From a virus, in IMG/VR virus record IMGVR_UViG_3300029267_001213, positions 22,554-86,553 of that record: a stretch of 64,000 nt of DNA. The stretch is one strand, 5' to 3'. Shown piece after piece: positions 1-8,707 of this stretch (position 1 is the stretch's first letter; every line of letters starts with the position of its first letter). Under the pieces are notes generated by a model that saw nothing but the letters and a program-made list of their open reading frames with translations, had not been told where the DNA came from and searched no databases. The position numbers and the translations under genes were made by a program.

Positions 1-1
1 G

Positions 2-658
2 TGGCCGAGAATCAAGGTGGTCAATCCTAATGAGACCATTTACGGCAATGAGAAATATGTCGTAATTCCACCGGCGGCATCATTGGCCGGTGTCATGGCT
101 CGGAATGATTCACGAGGGCCCGGCGGAATTGCTGAAGCTCCAGCGGGAATTGAGTACGGATTGATCAAGGACTGCGTAGGTCTGGAGACGGACGAAGCTC
201 TGGATCCGAAAAAGCGGGACTTGGTTTATCCGGCGTTGATTAATCCGATAACCAAGATTGGAAGTTCGCCTTATCATTCAGACGGCAGCAGAACACTGAA
301 GGAGAACGGCAACTGGCCGAGCATCGGACAGAGACGGCTGGTTACTTACATCGAGAGGGTAGCGAGAATTGCTGTACTGTATGCCAAGCACAGGAATATC
401 ACGAGAAGACTCAAGAACAGTGTTGAAGGAACGATGGAACAGTTCCTTCTTGAGCTGACCAGCTTGGGAGTTTTTGCGTCAACAAAGCCAAGAGAGGCAT
501 TCTGGATTGACGTATCAGACGAGTTGAATCCACCGAGCGTGGCATTTGCAAGACAGGTCAGAGTAAGAATTGGTCTGGCGACTGCTTATCCGGGTGAGTT
601 CATCATCATATCATTCTCACAGGATTTAAGGGCACTTGAGCAGGCGCTTCTTTTCTAA
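2..658 (+). CDS. Tail sheath protein, C-terminal part (5' truncated by window)
   Basis: The reading frame is open from the first bases, so the start lies outside the window. The visible 218 or so residues match the C-terminal part of contractile-tail sheath proteins: a YVVIPPAASLAGVMARND stretch, a GxRRLVTYIERV-like helix (IGQRRLVTYIERVARIAV), and the closing beta strand that interlocks with neighbouring subunits. It would form the contractile cylinder around the tube. The tube gene follows 12 bp downstream, the usual sheath-tube order. The identification rests on these motifs and gene order. Confidence 0.88.
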   Translation, partial: WPRIKVVNPNETIYGNEKYVVIPPAASLAGVMARNDSRGPGGIAEAPAGIEYGLIKDCVGLETDEALDPKKRDLVYPALINPITKIGSSPYHSDGSRTLKENGNWPSIGQRRLVTYIERVARIAVLYAKHRNITRRLKNSVEGTMEQFLLELTSLGVFASTKPREAFWIDVSDELNPPSVAFARQVRVRIGLATAYPGEFIIISFSQDLRALEQALLF

Positions 659-670
659 GGAGGAATAAAA

Positions 671-1132
671 ATGGCCAATGAAAGAAAAGACAGAGATAAA
701 GGCTTTCTATTTCTGGTAGAAATCGGAGGCTTTAACAAGGCGGCTTTCCGGACGTGTTCACCTATCCGGCGGGATACGGAGATTATCGAAAACTGGGAAG
801 GCGGCGAAATGATTGCGGACAAGGATCCGGGTCGGACCATGTTTGATCCGATAACACTGGAACGGGCCATGACGGATAACGAAGAACTCCGGCAATGGTG
901 CGAGGACGTGGTTAATTTCACAGAGGGCAATGCTGGTGTTCCATTGAACGAGCTGAAAAAGACTGTGGACATCATACAGCTGGACAGGACAAGAACTCCT
1001 ATCCGGAAGTACAGACTCCATGAATGCTGGCCAAATACGGATCAGATAGGACCGTGGGACAACACTACCAGCGAAAATGTTTTGGAGTCTGTGACTCTTA
1101 CATTTAAGTATTACACAAGAGAGCCGGTATAA
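671..1132 (+). CDS. Tail tube protein (T4 gp19-like)
   Basis: 153 residues, the normal size for inner tube proteins of contractile tails. It starts FLFLVEIGGFNKAAF and later has the RTPIRKYRLHECWP and ESVTLTFKYY strands typical of the T4 gp19 / TIGR02241 tail-tube family. It would stack as hexameric rings inside the sheath. A good ribosome-binding site (aaggagg) ends 6-8 bp before the ATG. It sits between sheath and tail chaperone, as expected. Confidence 0.85.
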   Translation: MANERKDRDKGFLFLVEIGGFNKAAFRTCSPIRRDTEIIENWEGGEMIADKDPGRTMFDPITLERAMTDNEELRQWCEDVVNFTEGNAGVPLNELKKTVDIIQLDRTRTPIRKYRLHECWPNTDQIGPWDNTTSENVLESVTLTFKYYTREPV

Positions 1133-1174
1133 TTATCGGCTCTATAAAAGGCCAAGAACCAGAAGGAGGATAAG

Positions 1175-2101
1175 ATGACAGAACAAGACCATACCGTAAA
1201 AAATCAGGCAAGCGAGAGTCAGACAGAACCTTTACAGGATACGAGCGTCCAGAAATCGGAAGATACTGGACCGGAAAAGTCCAATGTTAAGCCTTTTCCC
1301 AAGCCCGGCAAAATGAAAAAGATCGTTTGTCCGTCTGGATTGACTGTGACTTTAAGAAAAATGCAGACACATGAGTACGATTATTTCGATGGTGCTACGG
1401 AAAGGGATGTTCCTACCATAACAACCAGCATATTGAATTCATGCACGGAACAGGTTCACAGTCCGGTTCCAGCGTTTTATTCATTATCTAAGGAAGGAAA
1501 TCTCGACTGGATGAAGGTTCTTACCGGTGACAGACTATATGCTCTGGTGCAGCTCAGAATTCTTTCATTAGGAAGCAAGTACGAGTTTACGGTGCATTGT
1601 GAAAGGCCGTATTGTCCACGGATGATTCATTGGAAGGTAGATTTGGACGAAGACATTCCTGTTCTGGACCTGCCGGATGAATCCCTTGAAGCATTATCGG
1701 CAAATAAGCCTTTATCTTTCAAGCTTCCGGACAGCGGTAATGTAGTCAAGTTTGTTCTTCCTACAGCCGAAATTGAAGAACGGTTGATGAAGATGGAGGA
1801 TAACCAGTTTCAGACAAAGATAACGGCACAGCGTTTGCTTCACAGGATTGTAGACATCGAAGGCGTTGAGCCTAATGACCGGTCTACGTTCTTGGACAAG
1901 ATGGACATTGATGAGCTGGCGGAATTGCAGATAGCCATGGATGATGCCGATTGCGGAATAGATACGAACATCATAGTGCAGTGTGGTGGGTGTAAGGCGT
2001 CACAAGAGGTAAGTCTCCCTTTCGGACTAACTTTCTGGCTACCGAGTACCTTAGAACGAAATCGACGAAGGCGGCGGCGCTCGAGATCTTCAAAGGAATA
2101 G
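1175..2101 (+). CDS. Tail assembly chaperone / baseplate-hub type protein, zero-frame product
   Basis: 308 residues located between tube and tape measure, the slot of tail assembly chaperones. A polar N-terminus (1-45) precedes a globular body with two cysteine pairs, CERPYC and CGGC, followed by EVSLPF. This resembles the T4 gp26-like baseplate family that ends in a small zinc-ribbon-like unit. After the slippery site at 2017-2023 the last 26 residues turn into an arginine-rich tail (LERNRRRRRR) that looks like out-of-frame sequence, whereas the -1 frame reads as normal protein. The family call is tentative; the chaperone role follows from position and frameshift. Confidence 0.65.
   Translation: MTEQDHTVKNQASESQTEPLQDTSVQKSEDTGPEKSNVKPFPKPGKMKKIVCPSGLTVTLRKMQTHEYDYFDGATERDVPTITTSILNSCTEQVHSPVPAFYSLSKEGNLDWMKVLTGDRLYALVQLRILSLGSKYEFTVHCERPYCPRMIHWKVDLDEDIPVLDLPDESLEALSANKPLSFKLPDSGNVVKFVLPTAEIEERLMKMEDNQFQTKITAQRLLHRIVDIEGVEPNDRSTFLDKMDIDELAELQIAMDDADCGIDTNIIVQCGGCKASQEVSLPFGLTFWLPSTLERNRRRRRRSRSSKE
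2017..2023 (+). promoter_or_regulatory. -1 ribosomal frameshift slippery heptamer
   Basis: The sequence C CCT TTC in the zero frame is a canonical X_XXY_YYZ heptamer (CCCTTTC). Slipping back one base lets both tRNAs re-pair (CCC, TTT) and enters a frame open to 2328. The -1 frame has a stop at 1993-1995, just upstream, so the switch must occur after it, which the heptamer satisfies. A small bulged stem (ggctac / gtacc, 2036-2050) lies downstream but is weak as a stimulator. Confidence 0.7.
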
Positions 2102-2328
2102 ATCATGAGTATCTGCATACCTTGGTCATTAATGCATGTCGGATGGAATTGGGATGCGGGATAGCTGGAATAACGATGGAGCAGGCGTGGAGGATGACCA
2201 TTGAAGACTTGGAGGACATCGCCAGAGCTTCGGTAGAAACAAGAAAAGCGGGACTCGGTGTCATAAAGGCGTTGGCCGAAATCGTAGCAAAGGCAGGTGG
2301 AATGAAGCTGAGATGGTCAAGAAAATGA
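2023..2328 (+). CDS. Frameshift extension of the tail assembly chaperone (-1 frame)
   Basis: Reading from the slip point, the -1 frame gives about 101 residues with ordinary composition, including a KAAALEIFKGIDHEYL helix and an ALAEIVAKAGG helix. Joined to residues 1-283 of the upstream gene it would make a 384-residue protein. An independent start at ATG 2122 is possible (68 residues), but it has no clear ribosome-binding site and would cut off the well-formed N-terminal half. Long/short chaperone pairs made by -1 frameshifting directly upstream of the tape measure gene are known in lambda (G/GT) and P2 (E/E'). Confidence 0.65.
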   Translation, partial: RTNFLATEYLRTKSTKAAALEIFKGIDHEYLHTLVINACRMELGCGIAGITMEQAWRMTIEDLEDIARASVETRKAGLGVIKALAEIVAKAGGMKLRWSRK

Positions 2329-2335
2329 GATAGCT

Positions 2336-4792
2336 ATGGCACTCAATCAATCCATGGGAATCGGTTTCGTCATTACAGGCAAAGACCTCGCTTCCCGACA
2401 AATCAACAAAGTCAAAGGTAATCTTAGAGGGTTAGGTAAGCAGTCCGAAGAGACTCAGCAGACTATGGAGTCAGCAATGAAGATGACTGCTGCTGGCATT
2501 GGATTGCTTACTGTAGGACTGGTCGGTTTGTCTGCGGAGATGAAGCTGGCTGGAGTAGCTGGTGAATTCGAACACGTAATGGCCGGGGTGGGTGCTACGG
2601 CACGGGCTTCCGAAGCAGAAATGAAAATGCTGAAACAGGCGGCGATTGAGGCTGGTATAGCAACGCAATTTTCGCCATTGGAAGCTGGACGTGGATTAAA
2701 GGTTCTGGCAGCGCAAGGTCTGGCGGCTTCGGATCAGGTTACAGCATTGATTCCTGTACTGGACTTGGCTGCAGCTGGAGAAATATCCGTGGCGGAATCT
2801 GCGGAAGCCGCGGTCGGTGCCGTCAAAGCCTTCGGAATGGAAATGACGGATTTGACCATGACGGCGGATAAAATGATGCGGGCTACGACTATTTCAAATT
2901 TACGAGCATCTGAGTTTTCAATTACGATGGGCCGGGCTGGTGCAATGGCAAAGACATTCGGTCAGTCTCTGGATGATACGCTGATTGGCCTTGGTGCCTT
3001 AAGAAATATGAACGTTCAGGCAAGCGTAGCAACAACGTCATACAATGAGGCGGTCAGGCGTCTGGCTGTTGACCAGGCAGGACAGCGTGAGGCACAGCGA
3101 TTGGGCGTTCAGATATTCGATAAACAGACCGGCAAGATGCGGTCGGCTCTGGATATTATGCTGGACGTAGCTGAAGCTACAAAAGACTTGGGCGACAAGG
3201 AAAAAAATCGTGCATTGAATCAGATGTTCGGCGTGCGAGGCATTGCGGCGTTTAATGCTATTGCGGAAATAAATATCAAGACCATGAGAGACGGCAAGGA
3301 AGTAACCCTAAAGGGTGCCGAAGCTTTGAAAGAATATCGCAAACAGATGAGCAGTGCTGGTGGAGCATCCGAAAAGTTCAGAGAGAAACTTCTTTCGACA
3401 TACGAAGGACAGAAGACACTGTTGAAAGGTTCCATTGAGACGCTGGCTATTACGCTTGGAGAGCCTCTGGCCAATCTGTTCAAGCCCGGAGTAACGTTCA
3501 TTATTGAGAAAGTTAATGAGCTTATTAAGGCATTTCAGGATATGGATCCAGAAACAAAAAAATGGGTTGCCGGGATTGCTGTAGCAATTCCTGTAATGAT
3601 TACGGTTGGCGGTGCGATACTTACAATAGTAGGAGCGTTTGCTTTGCTGAAGCTAGCTATTGTTGCAGCTGGAATTACTCTTGCAGGAATAGGCATGGGG
3701 TTTGTATGGGTAACGGCCATTATTGCCGGACTGGTTGCAGCCGGGGCACTTCTTTATAAAGCGTATTCGGAAAATCTTGGTGGGCTTAAAGATTCCGTAG
3801 GTGACTTAGGTAAATCATTCAAAGGACTATTTGGTGCATTGAAAAATATCGGCAAGGCTTTCGTAGAAAATGAAAAAATAATGGCGGCATTAGGTTATGC
3901 TTTCACAGGTCTAGCGTGGATTGTGGGAAAAGTATTTTCGTTTATAGCGACTACCATTGAGACAGCGGTTGAAGTAATAAGAAATATTTTTGAAGGATTG
4001 GGGTTATTGCTGGAAGGTGACTTCAAAGGATTCGGTAAGAAAATGGTCCGGGCGCTTTTGTCAGCATTTACCGGAGTGGGCAAAGCTCTTGCGGAAGTGT
4101 TTGGTGTTGAGATGAAAGATATTCACAGTGAAGTAGATCTCACAATTACTTGGATTACCGAGAAATCACTTAAAGCACTTGTGGCATGGAAAAAATTTAG
4201 ACTTGAATTCCTAGTCAGCAAGGAAGGCAAGGCAGCACAGCAACTTAGATCTGATATTGAAAAACTGGAAAAAGAATTGTCCACAATGAAAACGGCTGCA
4301 GAATTGATGGCTGAACAGGAAAAAGGTCCTACAGGAAAAAGGCAGTTTGCAGGTGGTCCGGGTGTTTCGGAAATGCCAACTATAATGGATGACTTTATTA
4401 AGGAGATGGAATCTGCACAGCGCGAACAGCAAAAAATGAGCGTACCGCGAAAGAGAATTATTCACGAGACCGAAGAGTATGCAGATTACATCGAGCGCGG
4501 ACCTGAGATGTCATTCGAAAGGCGTCCTGTATCTGAAGAAATTATGCAGGAGGCTTTAGGTCAGACGGCTGTTCCTGAAGAATACAGGGAAACAGAAAGA
4601 CAGAATGTTAAACAGGCAATGCAGGAATCCATGGAAGCGACTGTTGAGCAATTAAGTACTCAATTAACGGATAAATTTTTGAATGGCATCAGCGGGATGA
4701 GTGTTACCATGGATCAGTATGAAGTTGGTCGCATTGTTACACATGGAGAGCGTGCTCGGCAGGATAGAGAATTAGGGGCCGGAGAAGAATAA
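2336..4792 (+). CDS. Tail tape measure protein
   Basis: 818 residues. Residues about 75-280 match the TP901-type tape-measure core, with GVGATARAS, FSPLEAGRGLKVLAAQGL and TTISNLRASEFSITMGR. Strongly hydrophobic, Gly/Ala-rich segments follow at about 410-480 (AIPVMITVGGAILTIVGAF), then helical and charged C-terminal sequence. The protein sets tail length and is ejected early. The ribosome-binding site is poor (gagatag), so translation is probably coupled to the frameshift product that ends 7 bp upstream. The stop overlaps the next ATG by one base. Confidence 0.88.
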   Translation: MALNQSMGIGFVITGKDLASRQINKVKGNLRGLGKQSEETQQTMESAMKMTAAGIGLLTVGLVGLSAEMKLAGVAGEFEHVMAGVGATARASEAEMKMLKQAAIEAGIATQFSPLEAGRGLKVLAAQGLAASDQVTALIPVLDLAAAGEISVAESAEAAVGAVKAFGMEMTDLTMTADKMMRATTISNLRASEFSITMGRAGAMAKTFGQSLDDTLIGLGALRNMNVQASVATTSYNEAVRRLAVDQAGQREAQRLGVQIFDKQTGKMRSALDIMLDVAEATKDLGDKEKNRALNQMFGVRGIAAFNAIAEINIKTMRDGKEVTLKGAEALKEYRKQMSSAGGASEKFREKLLSTYEGQKTLLKGSIETLAITLGEPLANLFKPGVTFIIEKVNELIKAFQDMDPETKKWVAGIAVAIPVMITVGGAILTIVGAFALLKLAIVAAGITLAGIGMGFVWVTAIIAGLVAAGALLYKAYSENLGGLKDSVGDLGKSFKGLFGALKNIGKAFVENEKIMAALGYAFTGLAWIVGKVFSFIATTIETAVEVIRNIFEGLGLLLEGDFKGFGKKMVRALLSAFTGVGKALAEVFGVEMKDIHSEVDLTITWITEKSLKALVAWKKFRLEFLVSKEGKAAQQLRSDIEKLEKELSTMKTAAELMAEQEKGPTGKRQFAGGPGVSEMPTIMDDFIKEMESAQREQQKMSVPRKRIIHETEEYADYIERGPEMSFERRPVSEEIMQEALGQTAVPEEYRETERQNVKQAMQESMEATVEQLSTQLTDKFLNGISGMSVTMDQYEVGRIVTHGERARQDRELGAGEE

Positions 4793-5310
4793 TGGGAAAC
4801 GATAACAAGGTCATTCTTACAAACGAGGACATGGATCCTTCGAACAATGACAGACAGTTAATACTTCAGTTTGTCCCTAATGAATTGAGCATGAGTGTAG
4901 CGGTCAAATGGGCAGAGACTCAGGTTTTAGGAATGTCTCACACGCCATTGCAGTATCAATATACAGAAAACCAGAAATTACCGATGAAGATTGTGGTCAT
5001 GCGCGGATTGATGACCAGAGACGCAATACTGGCAGACCCTCATGCGAGAAAGACGGAAAATTTTTTGTTGAGTCTTACGGTTCCCGGTCGTGACAGAAAC
5101 GGCCAATTGATGTCCAGACCGCCGGTTGTGAAATTAACATGGCCGAATATGATCACGGCGAATTGTGTACTGGCCAGCCTTAATCTGGTTCATCAGCGTT
5201 TTACCAAGGATCAGGAACGCTGGATGTATATGGCAAACTGTGAATTCATAAGAGTAAGGGATAGTCGTGTATGGGGTGATCAATTGCTGGTGAAAGGACT
5301 CATGGGATGA
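4792..5310 (+). CDS. Baseplate/tube-initiator-type protein (contractile injection system tube family)
   Basis: 172 residues with the pattern of the CIS-tube domain of contractile injection systems: LQFVPNELSMSVAVKW near the N-terminus, LPMKIVVMRG, a helix, then PPVVKLTWPNMITANCVL and a strand around MANCEFIRV. In such systems this protein sits between the tube end and the hub, often with a LysM partner. The LysM-like protein is encoded directly downstream with a 4-bp overlap, which supports this reading. Confidence 0.6.
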   Translation: MGNDNKVILTNEDMDPSNNDRQLILQFVPNELSMSVAVKWAETQVLGMSHTPLQYQYTENQKLPMKIVVMRGLMTRDAILADPHARKTENFLLSLTVPGRDRNGQLMSRPPVVKLTWPNMITANCVLASLNLVHQRFTKDQERWMYMANCEFIRVRDSRVWGDQLLVKGLMG

Positions 5311-5666
5311 CGGAACTGGAGAATATACCTGTTGGACTGTTGAGCAAGACAAGCCGGTATCAAGGATGCACGGCATGGGAAGATGACGACGGCAACTGGT
5401 ATCTCGGTAGCCCCCCTGTCGAAGTGAAGTATCAGGACTGGCCGGATAACAGAATTCATGTTGTACAGGAAGGCGACAGACCGTGGACACTGGCCGGCCG
5501 ATTTTTCAAGCCAGTTCCTTTTCCTTCCCGGCTGTGGTGGATTATCTGTCAGTTTCAGCCGGACCCTATTCATGATCCTACTGTAAAGCTTGAAGTGGGT
5601 AGAGAGCTGTTTATTCCGTCAATCGAAAAGGTACAGACAAAAATACTGCCAAGCTTAAAGGAATGA
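5307..5666 (+). CDS. LysM-like baseplate protein (T4 gp53-like)
   Basis: 119 residues. The central part, HVVQEGDRPWTLAGRFF followed by LWWIICQFQPDPIHDP and GRELFIPS, matches the LysM fold as used in T4 gp53-type baseplate wedge proteins (GD-hydrophobic-A ... LWW-I ... DP ... G-L-IP). It probably locks hub to wedge. The ATG overlaps the previous stop (ATGA), indicating coupled translation. Confidence 0.65.
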   Translation: MTELENIPVGLLSKTSRYQGCTAWEDDDGNWYLGSPPVEVKYQDWPDNRIHVVQEGDRPWTLAGRFFKPVPFPSRLWWIICQFQPDPIHDPTVKLEVGRELFIPSIEKVQTKILPSLKE

Positions 5667-5669
5667 TAC

Positions 5670-6920
5670 ATGTTGGACAGAGGAGACCCGGTCGTAGCTG
5701 TAGAGCTTATCGAAGGAGATGGACCGGATGAGTTTATCGACTTTGGCGACCGGCTTGCAGCATTTGATTATGAGGACGTGGACCACGGCAAGGACTCTTG
5801 CAATATTCTTTTAAGAAACTGGAACCTGTCATTGCTTGAAGACCGGCGATTTGCCAGAGGTCAAAAGCTCAGAGTGTCGTGGGGATACAGCGGCGGTATG
5901 GCACCACCGAGAGACGTAGTAATCAAAAAAATTCATGGACTGGATTTGCTTCAGATAGCTTGCGAAGGAAAAGTTACTGAACTGGATCAGGAAGTTAAGG
6001 TCAGAGCTTGGGAGCAGATGACCGTTGGCGAGATAGCTGCGGAGATAGCATTCAATGAACAGAATCTGGATGGTAAGTTCGTACACATTGTAGAGCCGGA
6101 CGGCATTACTCATGAGTGCATTAATCAGCATTATTCGGATGCAAGATTTCTGGCGAAGCTGGCCAGAGATCATGGATGCGTTTTCTGTTTTAACCATACC
6201 GGATTCCATTTTCATCCACGGGATATGGCGGCAGCACCGAGGAAGGTTTTGATTTATCGAACGGACCCGGGCCGTGGAGATATTATTAAACTGGTTCCGG
6301 ACAGTGACTTCAGTCGGTCGATAGGAAAGGTAGTAATAAAAAGTCGGGATCCTAATACCGGTGAAGAATTTGAAGTCGAAGCCAGCAATCAGGACACTGA
6401 CAGAGATGGACTCGGCAAGGCATGGGAGGTAGGCAATCCAGCTACGGTATCAGGAAATCTGGCCAAGCGAAACGCTACGGCTATTACAAGATACGTATCC
6501 GGTGCGACTAAGGATCAAGCCAAGCTCGAAGCGCAGAAACGATTCAAGCTGGCAGCGCAATTTCGTTTTAAGCTTACGGCGTATTGCCATGGAGACCCGG
6601 TTCATTCGGCAAGAAATGTTTACGAGCTACAGGGAGCCGGTCAGTATTTGGAAGGCAATTATTATTGTAAGCGAGCGAAGCATTCTATCAAGGGAAGTTA
6701 TCAGACAGAGCTTTATTTAATACGAGATTCGGCATTGGAAGCTCCGACGATAATAGATCCTGAGAAAAGCAATGCGGCAATCAATGATCAGGAGGTTGTA
6801 GATGACAGCCTTTTAAGACCTGTTGTAGTATGGGAAGATGGTCCTGACGGACAGCCACAGCAGGTTATACAATGGCGCGATTCAAGAGGGAATATTGTGG
6901 ATACGCCAGCACAACCATAG
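5670..6920 (+). CDS. Baseplate hub protein (gpD / VgrG gp27-like)
   Basis: 416 residues. The N-terminal beta-rich region (DYEDVDHGKDSCNILLRN; VSWGYSGG) and the middle segment with MTVGEIAAEIA and HYSDARFLAKLARDHGCVFCF match the phage late-control gene D family, which forms the trimeric hub under the tube. The motif SDARFLxKLARDxG is characteristic. The spike gene follows in the same frame after a TAG stop. Confidence 0.8.
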   Translation: MLDRGDPVVAVELIEGDGPDEFIDFGDRLAAFDYEDVDHGKDSCNILLRNWNLSLLEDRRFARGQKLRVSWGYSGGMAPPRDVVIKKIHGLDLLQIACEGKVTELDQEVKVRAWEQMTVGEIAAEIAFNEQNLDGKFVHIVEPDGITHECINQHYSDARFLAKLARDHGCVFCFNHTGFHFHPRDMAAAPRKVLIYRTDPGRGDIIKLVPDSDFSRSIGKVVIKSRDPNTGEEFEVEASNQDTDRDGLGKAWEVGNPATVSGNLAKRNATAITRYVSGATKDQAKLEAQKRFKLAAQFRFKLTAYCHGDPVHSARNVYELQGAGQYLEGNYYCKRAKHSIKGSYQTELYLIRDSALEAPTIIDPEKSNAAINDQEVVDDSLLRPVVVWEDGPDGQPQQVIQWRDSRGNIVDTPAQP

Positions 6921-6929
6921 GAGAAGACC

Positions 6930-7529
6930 TTGAACATAGTTGGTTCACATGATCACGGCGTAGATGATGAAGCTTTAGATAGGGACAGGGATCCTTTTAT
7001 CTATGACGGTACGGTTGTAGAAAATAATGATCCTGAAAAACGGTACAGAGTCAAAGTCAAAGTGCCGGGTTTATTCGAGCCGACATCAGACTGGTTGACT
7101 CCTTATGGAGGACCGTGGAGCAGCGGTGGTGGGTGTGCGATTATCGGAGCACCACCTAAAGGCGCGGTAGTGGGTGTGTTCTTTAGAGGCGGCTATAAAA
7201 ATAAGCCAGCATACATAGGTGGACCTTTTACTCCGGGAGACATTGCGGAAATACCTAATGATCCGGAAGCGGTTGGTCATCCGGACGTTAGATTTATTTG
7301 CACTCCATCATTTATAATGATGTTCGATGAACGAGAAGGACAGGTAGGTTGGAGAGTTATTGATAGAAAGTCTGGACAGGTCATAAATATAGATTCAACA
7401 AATAACTCTATGGAAATGAGAGCTACAACAGCATTAAAAGCATCGGCATCAGGGATAGTTGATATTAGTGGGGCGCAGACCAATATACAGGGAAGGCCGG
7501 TAAAGGCGAAGGAGAAGCCAATCGAATGA
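6930..7529 (+). CDS. Baseplate spike protein (gpV / gp5 OB-fold type)
   Basis: 199 residues. The middle has an OB-fold-like pattern: PEKRYRVKVKVPGLFEPTSDWLTP and GAVVGVFFRGGYKNKPAYIGG. The C-terminus is short beta-repeat sequence (ALKASASGIVDISGAQTNIQG) like a needle. It would cap the hub trimer and puncture the outer membrane. The start is TTG at 6930, with an aggag ribosome-binding site 8 bp upstream; no ATG fits. Confidence 0.75.
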   Translation: MNIVGSHDHGVDDEALDRDRDPFIYDGTVVENNDPEKRYRVKVKVPGLFEPTSDWLTPYGGPWSSGGGCAIIGAPPKGAVVGVFFRGGYKNKPAYIGGPFTPGDIAEIPNDPEAVGHPDVRFICTPSFIMMFDEREGQVGWRVIDRKSGQVINIDSTNNSMEMRATTALKASASGIVDISGAQTNIQGRPVKAKEKPIE

Positions 7530-8260
7530 GTGGAACGGCAGACGGCGGAGCATATTATCCTTTCGAGGTTCCGGAAGAAATCTGCGAGCTGTTCGATATT
7601 GAGATTAATTTCGAGCTGCCTATTCTCGGCGTTCCTTATATAGATTTCGTTGAAGAATTAATCCGGCTGCTCAAGACGGCCCTCGGTCCTTTAATTCCTT
7701 TTTTCCGGGTACTGGATGTCATTGTTCAAATATATAAGTGCGCTCAAGCAGTGCCGGATGCAATAGTGGAGTTGGATCCTACAGATTTATTTACATGCCT
7801 TGGTGAGCTGGGCAGAAAAATTGCTCAGTTACTCGAGATGGCCCCATGGCTGGCAGTACCAATTCTGATAGTAAAAATCATAGACTTATTAATTGCATTT
7901 TTACAAAAAATAAAGCGGAGACTTGAGTATCAGCTATGGTTATTAAGGCAGATATTTGTTGCGATAGATCAAGCTGCAAACATTAATGATGGTCGACTTC
8001 AAGGACTTCTTACATGTGCACATGGAAACATGCAGGGAGAGCTGGATGAGTTGACAGAAATACTGAGAGGCATTGGCCAGCTTATCGGGGTTATAAATAT
8101 TTTGATGGATCTGGCTGGCGTTCCTGAAGAGGCGCAGATACCTGAGCTTACAGCGATATTTGATGCCGGTTCAGAAAGTACTATTCAGGAAGGATTGGAT
8201 GCAATGGACGATTTTATTGAAATTTTACGAACGGCAAGATCCTTGGTACCATTGCCATAA
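7526..8260 (+). CDS. Hydrophobic helical protein of the baseplate region, unknown function
   Basis: 244 residues, mostly amphipathic and hydrophobic helices (LIPFFRVLDVIVQIY, WLAVPILIVKIIDLLIAF) with three cysteines and an acidic N-terminus. No family recognised. It overlaps the spike stop by 4 bp and precedes the gp25-like gene, so it is probably made with the baseplate. The hydrophobic stretches are long enough for membrane contact, so it may be packaged with the tail or act in penetration; that is speculation. Confidence 0.6.
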   Translation: MSGTADGGAYYPFEVPEEICELFDIEINFELPILGVPYIDFVEELIRLLKTALGPLIPFFRVLDVIVQIYKCAQAVPDAIVELDPTDLFTCLGELGRKIAQLLEMAPWLAVPILIVKIIDLLIAFLQKIKRRLEYQLWLLRQIFVAIDQAANINDGRLQGLLTCAHGNMQGELDELTEILRGIGQLIGVINILMDLAGVPEEAQIPELTAIFDAGSESTIQEGLDAMDDFIEILRTARSLVPLP

Positions 8261-8268
8261 GGTGAGAC

Positions 8269-8706
8269 ATGGAAGGATTTACAGGTAAGGATGAGTTAAC
8301 TACGGGCCGCGGCCTGTTGTTACCTTTAAGGTGGGAGGCGAATGACTTCGCAAATGGCAGTGGAGAGCCGTTGGTGCATAGCTGTTTATTAATTGCAGTG
8401 GGCACCATAGGAGATTCTCCATTTACGGACGGCGAAATACCTTGGGATACTGAGGTTGGAACTATTGTCATGGCGATGAAGCACAGAAATATGACAATCG
8501 GAAGGGCGGACAGGGCCGAGGAAGAAATATCCAGAGGGGTCCATACTACTTATCCGGTAGTTATAATCCGTGAAGTAGACGTTAAAATAAATCAGGGTGA
8601 AAGAAAGACGGCATTCCGAGTCAGTGCGCGGTATGATATGCGAAGTAAATTTGTTGAGGCGGATCAGGTCATTCATTCTGGTTTGGAATTTAATACGGAG
8701 CTGTAA
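8269..8706 (+). CDS. gp25-like baseplate wedge protein
   Basis: 145 residues with the layout of the GPW/gp25 family: an N-terminal hydrophilic arm, IPWDTEVGTIVMAMKHRN in place of the usual RPxDPxFG motif, and a C-terminal strand (RKTAFRVSARYDM). Size and position directly before the gpJ-like gene fit. The motif match is weak, so the call leans on synteny. Confidence 0.6.
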   Translation: MEGFTGKDELTTGRGLLLPLRWEANDFANGSGEPLVHSCLLIAVGTIGDSPFTDGEIPWDTEVGTIVMAMKHRNMTIGRADRAEEEISRGVHTTYPVVIIREVDVKINQGERKTAFRVSARYDMRSKFVEADQVIHSGLEFNTEL

Positions 8707-8707
8707 T

